A stretch of DNA of 48,764 nucleotides. Origin: Chloroflexota bacterium. GTDB lineage: Bacteria > Chloroflexota > Limnocylindria > Limnocylindrales > CSP1-4. The stretch spans positions 1-48,764 of the forward strand of contig SCUO01000061.1 of assembly GCA_004297395.1 (NCBI GenBank), in the 5' to 3' direction. Shown here in pieces: positions 32,539 through 40,590 of the stretch. A program made the position numbers and the translations under genes. The notes under the pieces were generated by a model, which searched no databases, was not told the origin of the DNA, and saw nothing but the letters and a program-made list of their open reading frames with translations. How positions within the stretch are numbered: position 1 is the first letter of the stretch; every line of letters starts with the position of its first letter.

Positions 32539-33861
32539 TCAGCCCTCCGTGGGGACCCGGCCCGGGCCGACCGGGGCGAGTGGCCGCGGGGACTCCGCGG
32601 TGGGGGTGCTACACGTCCCGCCCGACCGGCGCGCGCTCCCGGCGCGCACCCCTTCCGCGGACCTCGACATCCCCGCATCCCTGACCCGGGGCCTCACCGC
32701 AGGGCCGTCAATCGATGGCCGTGCGTTCCGGGCGGGGCCGCCGCCGAGCAGCCGCATGTAGAGCTCCTCGTAGCGATCCGTCATCCGGGCGGCGGAGAAC
32801 CGCTCCACGACCCGTTCGCGGATCGCCCGGCGATCGAGACCGCCGACCCCGGCGCTCAGGAACGCCAGGTGCATCGCGTCGTCGCCGAAGAACCCGTCGA
32901 GGCCGTCCCGGATGATCTCCGGCAGGGCGCCGACGCGCCGGGCGAGGACGGGCGTCCCGCAGGCGAGGGCCTCGATCGCGACGAGCCCGAATGGCTCCGG
33001 CCAGGCCCCCGGCATGAGGGCGGCGTAGCTCTCGGCGAAGAGCCGGTTGCGGTCCTCGACATCGAGCTCGCCGAGGAACTCCACGAGGCGGCCCGCCTTC
33101 CCGAGGGCCGGCACGAACACGGATTCGTGGTAGGCCCGGGCGTCCGGCGTCGTCCCGACCTTCGCCGCGATCCGCAGCGGGCGCCCGGCGATCGTCGCGA
33201 TCTCGATCGCCTCGAGGATCCCCTTCGCGGCGTCGACGCGGCCGACGAAGCAGAAGGCGTCCGAGGGCTTCCCGACGGTCGGCATCCCGGCGAGGGCCAG
33301 GCCGTTGTGGATGATCGTCCAGTCGATCGCCGGATGGACCGACGCCTGGCTCCGGCTGATCGCGACGAGGCCGCTGGGCCGCTGGTCACCGGACCACGCC
33401 GACCGTGGCGGCTCGGCCGTGCGACCGGCCAGGAGGCGCCGCGACCAGGGCACGTCGAGGCGACCGTGGAAGGTCGACGCGACCGGCACCGCCAGCCCCC
33501 GGGCGAGGGCCAGGCTCCACCATTCGAGGTGGGAATGGACGACATCGAATTCGCTGCCTCGAGCGAACACGGCGTTGAGCGTCTCGAGGAAGTAGGGGCT
33601 CGGGTCGTCACCGAAGCCGGCCGGTCGGAGGGCAGCATTCACCGTCGGGACGAGGTGGCACGGCACCTCCGAATCGCCGCTCGCGAAGACCGTCACGTCG
33701 TGACCGCGGCGGACCAGCTCGGCCGTCAGCTCGAAGACCACCCGCTCGGTGCCGCCGTAGCCGCTCGGTGGGACACGCTCGAGGGGCGGCGCGACCTGGG
33801 CGATCCGGAGCGGCTCGATGGGATGAGCCGGGGGATCGATGTGCAGGCCTGGCGTGGGCAC
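32539..33861 (-). CDS. Family 4 glycosyltransferase
   Basis: A 440-residue GT-B enzyme. The N-terminal domain shows LRIAQVAPPLERVPPSGYGG (glycine loop for sugar-phosphate) and VVFELTAELVRRGHDVTVFA. The C-terminal donor domain shows FCFVGRVDAAKGILEAIEI and the E-x7-E motif PEPFGLVAIEALACGTPVLA, which contacts the nucleotide-sugar in GT4 retaining enzymes. The last 60 residues are low-complexity and dispensable-looking. The GTG start at 33861 has GAGGAG eight bases upstream. With the GT2 gene it may act on exopolysaccharide or trehalose-like glycosides; the substrate is not determinable. Confidence 0.88.
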   Translation of the reverse strand: MPTPGLHIDPPAHPIEPLRIAQVAPPLERVPPSGYGGTERVVFELTAELVRRGHDVTVFASGDSEVPCHLVPTVNAALRPAGFGDDPSPYFLETLNAVFARGSEFDVVHSHLEWWSLALARGLAVPVASTFHGRLDVPWSRRLLAGRTAEPPRSAWSGDQRPSGLVAISRSQASVHPAIDWTIIHNGLALAGMPTVGKPSDAFCFVGRVDAAKGILEAIEIATIAGRPLRIAAKVGTTPDARAYHESVFVPALGKAGRLVEFLGELDVEDRNRLFAESYAALMPGAWPEPFGLVAIEALACGTPVLARRVGALPEIIRDGLDGFFGDDAMHLAFLSAGVGGLDRRAIRERVVERFSAARMTDRYEELYMRLLGGGPARNARPSIDGPAVRPRVRDAGMSRSAEGVRAGSARRSGGTCSTPTAESPRPLAPVGPGRVPTEG

Positions 33862-34165
33862 GGATGGGCTCCTCGTTCGGTCCGTCCCGGTCTCGGCACA
33901 AACCTGTCGCTGCGCCGGAGTGGGCGGGCCGGGTCGTCAGCCTAGCCGGTGCATCTGCCGCGGCCCCTCATCATGCCTCCCCCTGGCGTGACACGGGTAT
34001 GACGCCGCCTTCGCAGTGCTCCACCAACACGCACGGACCGAGACGTTGTTATGCGCCTGCAACGGAGTTGCAACATCGACTTCCCCAGTCGGAACCGGCG
34101 GTGGTCGAAGATCCGACCTTGCGCTGGACGTGCACACTCGTCTGAGCGTCAGGAAGGAGGTCATC
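33862..34165. promoter_or_regulatory. Divergent regulatory region with TGCAAC palindrome
   Basis: 304 bases between the GT4 and response-regulator genes, with no gene. At 34058-34072 TGCAAC, GGA, GTTGCA is a perfect 6-base inverted repeat lying about 95 bases before the regulator start, a plausible operator for the regulator itself. AT-rich patches around 34040-34080 fit a promoter zone. Confidence 0.4.
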
Positions 34166-34924
34166 GTGTCGACACAGCCGCTCGTGCTCGTCGCCGATGA
34201 CGAGCCTCGGATCACGAAGCTCGTCGCGATCGCCCTCGCCGAAGAGGGCTTCCGGGTCGTCACCGCCGACGGCGGTGAGGCGGCCCTGGCCAAGGCCGAG
34301 GAGGTTCGGCCGGACATCATCCTGCTCGACATCGTGATGCCAGACCTCGACGGCATCGAGGTCATGCGCCAGCTCCGAGAACGCCGTCCGGTGCCGGTCA
34401 TCCTGCTGACCGCCAAGGGCTCGACCGCCGACAAGGCCAAGGGCCTCGACCTCGGCGCCGACGACTACATCGCCAAGCCGTTCCACCCGGACGAGCTGGC
34501 CGCCCGCGTCCGGGCCGTCATCCGCCGCTCCGGCGGGGCCGAACCCGGTGCTGGCGTGCTGCGATTCGACGACGTCGAGATCGACCTCGAGCGGCGGATG
34601 GTCACCCGGGGCGGCGAGCTCGTCCAGCTGTCGCGGACGGAGTGGCTGCTCCTCCAGCACCTCGCCGCGAACGCCGGCAAGGTCGTCCTCCACACCGAGC
34701 TCCTGACGAAGGTCTGGGGACCCGAGTACCGCGACGACCTCCAGTACCTCCGCGTTTGGGTCAGTCGCGTCCGCCGCAAGCTTGGCGCGGCACCCGGGGA
34801 ACCGGGTCGGATCCGGACCTTCCAGGGGATCGGCTACCTGCTCGACGTGGAGCCGGCGGCACGGGGCGACGACAGCGCCCACGAGGAGGCCGGGGCGCGA
34901 CCGGAGGCGGCCCTCATCGGCTGA
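34166..34924 (+). CDS. OmpR/KdpE-type response regulator
   Basis: A 252-residue regulator. The receiver domain has the acidic pair D11/D12 (VADDEPRI), phosphoacceptor Asp55 (ILLDIVMPDLDG), the switch Thr in VILLTAKG and Lys in YIAKPFHP. The C-terminal winged helix is RMVTRGGELVQLSRTEWLLL through LQYLRVWVSRVRRKLG, with the wing GRIRTFQGIGYLL. It is most like KdpE-type regulators (YLRVWVSRVRRKL). AAGGAGG five bases before GTG 34166 settles the start over the longer upstream frame. No kinase is adjacent, so it is an orphan here. Tandem repeats and a hairpin follow directly. Confidence 0.93.
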   Translation: MSTQPLVLVADDEPRITKLVAIALAEEGFRVVTADGGEAALAKAEEVRPDIILLDIVMPDLDGIEVMRQLRERRPVPVILLTAKGSTADKAKGLDLGADDYIAKPFHPDELAARVRAVIRRSGGAEPGAGVLRFDDVEIDLERRMVTRGGELVQLSRTEWLLLQHLAANAGKVVLHTELLTKVWGPEYRDDLQYLRVWVSRVRRKLGAAPGEPGRIRTFQGIGYLLDVEPAARGDDSAHEEAGARPEAALIG

Positions 34925-34966
34925 GGGCCGGGCGGCCGGGGCCGGGCGGCCGGGGCCGGGCGGCCG
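34925..34966. repeat. 14-base tandem repeat, three copies
   Basis: GGGCCGGGCGGCCG repeated three times exactly, with a partial fourth copy to 34972, starting one base after the regulator stop. It is GC-only and self-complementary enough to fold; such arrays often vary in copy number between strains. Confidence 0.85.
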
Positions 34967-34990
34967 GGGCCGCGAGTCGACGACCACGGC

Positions 34991-35016
34991 GGCGGGCGCC
35001 CCTGACGGCGCCCGCC
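34991..35016 (+). terminator. Hairpin terminator after the response regulator
   Basis: GGCGGGCGCC, CCTGAC, GGCGCCCGCC: a perfect 10-base stem, followed by GCTTCG. It should separate the regulator transcript from the penicillin-binding protein gene. Confidence 0.6.
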
Positions 35017-35023
35017 GCTTCGA

Positions 35024-35039
35024 TGTCACGCCGGTGACA
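35024..35039. promoter_or_regulatory. Palindrome before the penicillin-binding protein gene
   Basis: TGTCAC, GCCG, GTGACA: perfect 6-base arms with a 4-base spacer, ending two bases before GTG 35042 and 108 bases before GTG 35147. It is operator-like in size. If it is an operator, the downstream start is the more natural one. Confidence 0.4.
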
Positions 35040-35041
35040 CC

Positions 35042-37876
35042 GTGCTGCAAGCCGATCGCGGCGTGGGTGGCGCGAGCCCGCAGCCGGTCGTGGCCGAGAC
35101 TCGGGAGGCATCCCGGCCGGGGGCCGCCCGGAGGTCTGTCCAGCCAGTGTCATCCGATCGAGGTCCACGCCAGTCGTTGCGGAGCGCTCCCGCCCTCCGC
35201 CGGCGCACCGCTGCGTCGGTACGCCTGTCGCCCAGGGCACGCGCCATCCTGCTCGCCCGCGGCCGGACGCGCGCCGGCGGGGTACGGGTCGGAAGGATCG
35301 CGGCGCTGCTGCTGACGCTGCTCCTCGTCGTGGTGACCGGCGCCGGCACGCTCCTCGGCCTCGGTGGCGCGACGGTCATCGACGCGATGGCCAAGGGCCT
35401 CCCGGACCCGACGCAACTCGAGCACCTCACGTTCGCCCAGCCGACGATCGTCTATGACCGAACCGGGACGGTCGAGCTGGCCCGCTTCCAGCAGGAGGGC
35501 CGCCGGGTCGTCGAGTACGACGAGGTGCCGCGGCTCGTCCTCGACGCCACAACGACGGCCGAGGACCGGACCTTCTGGGACAACGATGGCTTCGACCTCA
35601 ACGCGATCCTTGGCGCCGCAGCCGAGAACCTGAGCGGCGAATCCGACCGGGGCGCCTCGACGATCACCCAGCAGCTCGTGCGGGCCCGGCTCCTCCCGGC
35701 CGACGCCGTCGAACCGGGCGCCGATCGCTACCGCCGGAAGATCCTCGAGATCCTCCAGTCGGCCCGGCTCACGAACGCCTTCCCCGGCGAGGCGGGCAAG
35801 GAGCGGATCATCACGGCCTACCTCAATCAGATCTACTACGGCCACGGCGCGTACGGCGTGGCCGCGGCCGCCGCGGTCTACTTCGGCGTCACCGACCTGG
35901 CCGACCTGACGCCGGCCCAGGCCGCCCAGCTGGCGGCCCTGCCGAAGGCGCCCTCCGACTTCGACCTCTACAACTACGCGATCGAGGGCCCGGACGGCCA
36001 GGTCATCGTGGATCCGACGTCGGCTCCCGTGGCGCGGCGCAACTGGATCCTCCAGAACCTGTCGTCGTCACGCTGGACGAGGCTCACCCGGGCCCAGGTC
36101 GAGGCGGCGATCCGCGAGCCGATGGTCCTCGCGGCGGCCTCGCCGGAGCGGCTCAAGGCCGGCCACTTCACCTGGCAGGTGCGGCGCCAGCTCGAGGCGA
36201 TGCTCGGCGGCGCTGCCGTCGTCGAGACCGGCGGCTACCGCGTGGTGACGACCCTCGACTGGCCGGTCCAGCAGCTGGCGGAGCGCTGGATGACGGCGGC
36301 CGCGATCGTCCCGAACCTCCAGGCGGATGCGGGGAACCAGCTCCTCGACCGGCTCGAGATCCCGGAGGCCGATCGGCCCTGGATCGCGGCCCTACGAGGC
36401 AAGGACCTCCACGACGCCGCGCTCGTCGCCCTCGACTACCGAACCGGCGACGTGCACGCCTACCTCGGCAGCGCCGGCTATGACCGGGATGCCCTCGCGT
36501 CGGCCAAGTTCAGCCCCAAGTTCGACGCCGCGGGAGACGGCGGTCGCCAGCCGGGCTCCGCCTTCAAGCCGATCGTCTACGCGGCCGCCTTCGAGGCGAG
36601 GGCCCTGACCCCGGGCAGCCTGCTCCTCGACATCACGACCGAGTTCGATGCGAACTCCCACTGGGCGCCCCGCGACGCGGACCAGCTCGAGCGTGGCCCC
36701 GTCCTCGTCCGGCAGGCCCTTCAGTACTCGCTGAACATCCCCGCGATCCGGGCCTATGAGCGGGTCGGCGGCGAGGCCGTCGCCGACATGGTGGAGCGCC
36801 TCGGCTTCAGGATCCAGGGCGGTCGCGACACCATCCTGCAGGCCGGGCTGGCCGCCGCGATCGGGACGGTCGAGGTGCGGCCGCTCGACCTCGTGGCAGC
36901 CTACGGCTCGATCGCCAACGGCGGCCAGACGGTGACGCCCCGGATGATCCTCTCGGTCACCGGCCCCGACGGTGCGACCGTCTACGAGGCGCCGCCGGCG
37001 GCGGGCGAAGCGGCGATGTCGCCGCAGGTCGCCTATCTCGTGACCGACATCCTCGCCGGGAACACCGACCCGGGTCAGAACCCGATCTGGTCGGCCGCCC
37101 TGGAGCTTCGCAACGGCCCCGGTGGCGAGCATCGACCGGCGGCGGTGAAGACCGGCACCGCCAACGACGCGAAGGACCTTGCCACCTACGGCTTCCTCGG
37201 GCCGCCCGCGGACCCGGCGGCACCAGCGTGGGCGGTCGGCATCTGGATGGGCAACAGCGACCATTCGAGCCCGGCTACCGCGAAGCCTGCCACCTCGCTG
37301 ACCGGAGCGGCCCCGTTCTGGCGGGCCTTCGTCCGCGATCTGACCGCGGGCCAGCCGGTGGCGGGGTTCGCGCAGCCCGACGGGATCGTGACCGCCAGCA
37401 TCGACGCCTGGACCGGCGGCCGGCCCGGAGGCTGGACGACCGGGAAGCGCAACGAGCTGTTCGTCGACGGCACCCAGCCGGGCGCCGATGGCGCGATCGA
37501 TCCGCCCGGGCTCCTGTACGCCCGGGCGTGCGGCGGCTGGCGGGTCGATCCCAGGAAGGCGGAGCTCGGCCCGGAGCGATGGCTGGCCGATGTCGCCGAC
37601 TGGCTCGGCCGCGCCCGGCGCGGCCCCGGCGTGGTCGGCAAGTACGACTCGCGGACAGCCTACTTCTGGGGTCGCCAGGGCTGGGGCGGGCGGCTCATCG
37701 GCAGCGCCTGTGACAACGGCAAGGGCGGCGATGACAAGGGCGGCGGCCACGGGGGCGGCGGGGGCGGCGGCGGCGGCGGCGGCGGGGGCGGCGGGGGCGG
37801 CGGCGGCGACACCCCGACCCCGGAGCCGACCATCCTGCCCGAGCCGACCGCGGAGCCGACAAAGCCCCCCGGCTGA
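35042..37876 (+). CDS. Class A (bifunctional) penicillin-binding protein
   Basis: 944 residues if begun at 35042 (GTG 35147 is an alternative, with GGAGG 12 bases upstream). A basic cytoplasmic tail and one membrane helix (about 85-108) come first. The GT51 transglycosylase follows: catalytic Glu174 in TTAEDRTFW, GASTITQQLVRARLL, IITAYLNQIYYGHGAYGV. The transpeptidase has Ser506 in QPGSAFKPIVY, YSLNIPA and Lys703 in VKTGTAND. The GT51 EDxxFxxHxG motif has Asn instead of His (FWDNDG). After an extra domain, the chain ends in 19 consecutive glycines and a Pro/Thr/Glu tail. It polymerises and crosslinks peptidoglycan outside the membrane. Confidence 0.92.
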   Translation: MLQADRGVGGASPQPVVAETREASRPGAARRSVQPVSSDRGPRQSLRSAPALRRRTAASVRLSPRARAILLARGRTRAGGVRVGRIAALLLTLLLVVVTGAGTLLGLGGATVIDAMAKGLPDPTQLEHLTFAQPTIVYDRTGTVELARFQQEGRRVVEYDEVPRLVLDATTTAEDRTFWDNDGFDLNAILGAAAENLSGESDRGASTITQQLVRARLLPADAVEPGADRYRRKILEILQSARLTNAFPGEAGKERIITAYLNQIYYGHGAYGVAAAAAVYFGVTDLADLTPAQAAQLAALPKAPSDFDLYNYAIEGPDGQVIVDPTSAPVARRNWILQNLSSSRWTRLTRAQVEAAIREPMVLAAASPERLKAGHFTWQVRRQLEAMLGGAAVVETGGYRVVTTLDWPVQQLAERWMTAAAIVPNLQADAGNQLLDRLEIPEADRPWIAALRGKDLHDAALVALDYRTGDVHAYLGSAGYDRDALASAKFSPKFDAAGDGGRQPGSAFKPIVYAAAFEARALTPGSLLLDITTEFDANSHWAPRDADQLERGPVLVRQALQYSLNIPAIRAYERVGGEAVADMVERLGFRIQGGRDTILQAGLAAAIGTVEVRPLDLVAAYGSIANGGQTVTPRMILSVTGPDGATVYEAPPAAGEAAMSPQVAYLVTDILAGNTDPGQNPIWSAALELRNGPGGEHRPAAVKTGTANDAKDLATYGFLGPPADPAAPAWAVGIWMGNSDHSSPATAKPATSLTGAAPFWRAFVRDLTAGQPVAGFAQPDGIVTASIDAWTGGRPGGWTTGKRNELFVDGTQPGADGAIDPPGLLYARACGGWRVDPRKAELGPERWLADVADWLGRARRGPGVVGKYDSRTAYFWGRQGWGGRLIGSACDNGKGGDDKGGGHGGGGGGGGGGGGGGGGGGGDTPTPEPTILPEPTAEPTKPPG
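37751..37807 (+). repeat. Poly-glycine codon tract (19 codons)
   Basis: Uninterrupted GGN codons near the 3' end of the penicillin-binding protein gene. They form a flexible linker before the Pro-rich C-terminus, and as G-rich DNA they could favour slippage or G-quadruplex formation. Confidence 0.9.
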
Positions 37877-37943
37877 TCGCCGCGCGGCGGACGGCCGCGA
37901 CACGGATCTGCAAGCCGGCCGCACGGCGTAGCGGCGCCTCCGA

Positions 37944-37957
37944 GGCACCCGGGTGCC
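37944..37957. promoter_or_regulatory. Perfect 14-base palindrome upstream of the zinc-ribbon gene
   Basis: GGCACCC immediately followed by GGGTGCC, 58 bases before the GTG at 38016 and 67 bases after the penicillin-binding protein stop. It could be an operator or part of a terminator. Confidence 0.3.
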
Positions 37958-38015
37958 AAGACTTCGCGGTGCGGAGCGCGGCGATCGAATCGCCAGCCAG
38001 CAGTTCGGAGCAGCC

Positions 38016-38753
38016 GTGTCGGAGCTCATCGGCCGCCTCATCTCGAACCCCCTCGTCACGGCCCTCGGCGTCGGGTTCGCCGCCGTCGTCACGAGTCTCT
38101 GGCTCGCCTCGTGCTGGTGGGCCTACCGTGACGCCGCACGCCGGACGGAATCAGCCCTCGGGCCGTACCTCGCCGCCGCCTGGGTGTTCCTCTCGACGCC
38201 GGTCATGCTGCCGGCGTCGGTCCTGATCTATGGCCTGGTGCGGCCCCAGGAGGCCCTCGGGGACCGACGCAGCCATCGGCTGCTGCAAGCCCTCGAACGA
38301 GCGGCGGTCGACGGCCCGGCCTGCCCCCGCTGCGGCGCCTGGACCGACGAGTCTTGGGTCCGGTGCCCGGCCTGTCGCGGATGGCTGGCATCGGCCTGCC
38401 CGCAGTGCCGCCGCCCGGCGCCGCTCGACGCCGAGGTCTGTCCCTGGTGTGCCTGGGCGCCCGGGAACACGGTCCTTCCCGACGGCGGGAGCCGCAGAGT
38501 CGTCGAGGAATCCACACCGGCCGCTCTCGACGACACGACCGTCGCGGCCGCTCGACCGATCGCCGCGGCCACCGCCTTCGAGCCAGGGGCGGCGGTGCCC
38601 GGCGGCGAGGACGATCGGTCGCCGCAGCCGGCCGCCGAGCCCGCAGCGGCCGGGGCGGTCAGCCCGGAACCACCACCCCGAGGCCGAGGGTCTCGAGGGC
38701 GGTCGCGATGGCGGGCGTTCGGGGGTCAGGCGATCCGGCCGGCGACCAGGTGA
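38016..38753 (+). CDS. Membrane protein with double zinc ribbon
   Basis: A 245-residue protein with two membrane helices (PLVTALGVGFAAVVTSLWLA and YLAAAWVFLSTPVMLPASVL). A double zinc ribbon follows with four CxxC pairs: CPRC, CPAC, CPQC, CPWC between residues about 105 and 150 (DZR type). The C-terminal 90 residues are low-complexity. GTG 38016 has CGGAG six bases upstream, preferred over a frame from 37953. The gene's last 95 bases overlap the end of the oppositely oriented gene at 38659, which may mean its C-terminus is unconstrained read-through. Zinc ribbons of this type often mediate protein contacts; role unknown. Confidence 0.75.
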   Translation: MSELIGRLISNPLVTALGVGFAAVVTSLWLASCWWAYRDAARRTESALGPYLAAAWVFLSTPVMLPASVLIYGLVRPQEALGDRRSHRLLQALERAAVDGPACPRCGAWTDESWVRCPACRGWLASACPQCRRPAPLDAEVCPWCAWAPGNTVLPDGGSRRVVEESTPAALDDTTVAAARPIAAATAFEPGAAVPGGEDDRSPQPAAEPAAAGAVSPEPPPRGRGSRGRSRWRAFGGQAIRPATR

Positions 38754-39438
38754 AGAAGACGACCGTCGAGCCGACGACCCGGAGCGCGAACCGGGCATCG
38801 TTCGGGAACTGGACCCGGCCGATGCCGCTGGCGATGTAGGCGGCCTGGGCCTCTGCCGCGGCGGTGGCCGCGGCGGGGTCGAGGAACTCGTAGATCACGA
38901 TCAGGCCACGATCCGGGTCGCGGGCCAGCACCGCCCGGACCACGATCCGCGGCGCGGTGGCAAAAGCCGGCGCCTCGGCCGGTCGGTAGGTCCGCGCGGC
39001 GTCCTCGACCTGGAGCCCGGCAGTCGCCAGAGCCCTCGCGACCTCGCCGCGGGTCACCGCCGCGGCGCCACCGGCCACGCCCGTCGTCGCCCCGGCGGGC
39101 GGGAACGTGGCGCCCCCCGGCGGGGCGCCGCCGCCGACGAGCGCGCCGAGCACCACGATGACGAGGATGGCGAGGAGCGCGACGCCGAGCGCCCGACGGT
39201 TGGCGGACCCGCGCGGAGCACCGTCGGTCGCTTCCGTTGCCGGGGCCGCTGACGGACTGCTGCCTGCGTCCTGGCCCGGCCCCGGATCCACGCCGCGGTC
39301 TTCGGCCCTGCCGCCGCCTTCGGCCCTGCCGCCGCCTTCGGCCCTGCCGCGGGCGTCGGCCGACGCGGCCGGCGATGTGTCCTCTGCCGCGCGCGGCCAG
39401 CGCCCCAGGTCCGGCCTGGGCGGCAGCTCGTCGCTCAT
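38659..39438 (-). CDS. Single-pass membrane protein with C-terminal extracytoplasmic domain
   Basis: A 259-residue protein. The N-terminal 80 residues are disordered and contain a short in-frame repeat (GRAEGG three times, the last degenerate). One membrane helix follows (ALGVALLAILVIVVLGALVGG), then a domain of about 130 residues (VTRGEVARALATAGLQVEDA, YEFLDPAAATAAAEAQAAYI, VVGSTVVFFTWSP) that looks folded but which I cannot assign. Its ATG overlaps the stop of the HIT gene (ATGA), so they are co-expressed. It converges with, and overlaps by 95 bases, the zinc-ribbon gene. Confidence 0.7.
   Translation of the reverse strand: MSDELPPRPDLGRWPRAAEDTSPAASADARGRAEGGGRAEGGGRAEDRGVDPGPGQDAGSSPSAAPATEATDGAPRGSANRRALGVALLAILVIVVLGALVGGGAPPGGATFPPAGATTGVAGGAAAVTRGEVARALATAGLQVEDAARTYRPAEAPAFATAPRIVVRAVLARDPDRGLIVIYEFLDPAAATAAAEAQAAYIASGIGRVQFPNDARFALRVVGSTVVFFTWSPAGSPDPRTPAIATALETLGLGVVVPG
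39301..39350. repeat. 18-base in-frame tandem repeat
   Basis: TTCGGCCCTGCCGCCGCC twice exactly, then 14 bases of a third copy. It encodes the GRAEGG repeats in the disordered tail of the minus-strand membrane protein; the unit length is a multiple of three, so copy changes keep the frame. Confidence 0.85.
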
Positions 39439-39806
39439 CCCGGGGGCCACTCGAAGGCGCGGCCGCCCATCAGGTGGAAGTGGAGGTGGTCCACGCTCTG
39501 GCCGCCCCAGGTCCCGACATTCGTCACGACCCGGTAGCCGCGCTCGGCGATCCCCTCGCTCCGGGCGATCTCGGCGGCGGTCACGAAGATCCGGCCGAGG
39601 AGATCGCCGTCTCCTGCCGTCAGGTCCGCCGCCGACGCGACGTGGCGCCTCGGCATGACGAGGATGTGCGTCGGCGCCCGCGGTGCGATGTCGCGGATGG
39701 CGAGGACGAGGTCGTCCTCGTGGACCTTCGTCGAGGGGATCTCGCCGGCCACGATGCGACAGAACAGGCAGTCGGCAACGCGATCGTCGGCCATCGGCTC
39801 GCTCAT
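39435..39806 (-). CDS. HIT-family nucleotide hydrolase (HINT-like)
   Basis: A 123-residue protein with CLFCRIVAGEIPSTKVHEDD at the N-terminus (the CxxC of HINT-type zinc variants), PRAPTHILVMPRRHVAS, and the catalytic triad QSVDHLHFHLMGGR (HxHxH). Such proteins hydrolyse AMP-linked or aminoacyl-adenylate substrates. Length is typical of the family. It lies four bases from the upstream membrane protein stop and overlaps the next gene by ATGA, forming a three-gene operon read from the promoter at 40282. Confidence 0.92.
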   Translation of the reverse strand: MSEPMADDRVADCLFCRIVAGEIPSTKVHEDDLVLAIRDIAPRAPTHILVMPRRHVASAADLTAGDGDLLGRIFVTAAEIARSEGIAERGYRVVTNVGTWGGQSVDHLHFHLMGGRAFEWPPG

Positions 39807-39810
39807 CGGC

Positions 39811-40272
39811 TCACCATAGCTGGGGCTTCGCGCTCATCAGGAACCCGATCGTCCCGACGAGCCCGGCCATGACGTACGAAACGTAGCGCTGTCGCCGCGC
39901 CCGCGCCGCCCAGATCCGGTCGTCGGCGCCGGCCCGGACCCGCAGCAGCGGGATGAGGTTGGGCCGCTGGACGAAGAACGCCAGGAGCAGATTGAGGGCG
40001 TAGATCGCGAGGGCGACAAGGAGCCACGGCTGGCTCAGGAGGCGGGCGCCCAGGACGGCGACGAGCCCCGCCCCGGTCAGGGCCAGGCCGAGGCCCACGA
40101 TCACCGCGCCGCCCGACTGCATCGCCAGCAGGAACCGGACCAGCCGGTTCGGCGACTCGACGGTCGCCTGCCGCGCCCGGAGGGCGAACGGCAGCAGCAG
40201 CGACGGCAGGAACAGGCTGACGGCGAGCGCGACATGCACGGCCAGGAGGATGGGAAAGAACGAGAGGGGCAC
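39811..40272 (-). CDS. Four-helix integral membrane protein
   Basis: A 153-residue protein with four hydrophobic helices (FFPILLAVHVALAVSLFLPS, LLAMQSGGAVIVGLGLALTG, LLVALAIYALNLLLAFFVQR, YVSYVMAGLVGTIGFLMSAK). The pattern resembles DUF2269-type proteins (an early His in a helix, here LAVHVALAV), but I am not certain. The GTG start at 40272 has no ribosome site; it lies nine bases after a TACAAT -10 box, so the message is probably leaderless. First gene of an operon with HIT. Confidence 0.7.
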   Translation of the reverse strand: MPLSFFPILLAVHVALAVSLFLPSLLLPFALRARQATVESPNRLVRFLLAMQSGGAVIVGLGLALTGAGLVAVLGARLLSQPWLLVALAIYALNLLLAFFVQRPNLIPLLRVRAGADDRIWAARARRQRYVSYVMAGLVGTIGFLMSAKPQLW

Positions 40273-40590
40273 TGCGCCCGAATTGTACGGGCGGTCCCCG
40301 GCATGGGCCGCAGGCGGGCCTCGGGGGCCTCCGAAAGCTCCCCAAGCGAGATTCACGCCACGTCGCATCCGATGCCCTCGCTTGAGGGCCCGGCGTTCTG
40401 TCACCCACGAACCCCCGTGGTGGGAGAAGCAGAACTGGGCCGCTGTCGGCGGTCGAGCGGCCTCGGCCACGCTCAGCTGCGCCCACACGAGGCCGGATTC
40501 CGACGGCGAGCCGTGTGCCTCACCACCCCGGTTGGTAACTGGTAGAAACCCTGGCGCCTCGTCTCGGGCCGTCATCGACGGCCGCGCGAA
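40273..40590. other. Intergenic region between prmA and the membrane-protein operon
   Basis: 318 bases. Apart from the promoter at its left edge there is no gene with codon or ribosome-site support; it is slightly less GC-rich than the flanking genes. Confidence 0.45.
40282..40287 (-). promoter_or_regulatory. -10 box of a leaderless promoter
   Basis: TACAAT on the minus strand, five of six to consensus, nine bases before the GTG at 40272, which itself has no Shine-Dalgarno. Transcription would start at or within two bases of the start codon. Confidence 0.6.

Noticed and set aside
29854-34072. TGCAAC or TGCAACATCGA words shared by several intergenic regions as a common regulator site
   Set aside because: TGCAAC is expected about a dozen times on both strands at this base composition, and the longer match occurs only twice with no consistent position relative to genes.
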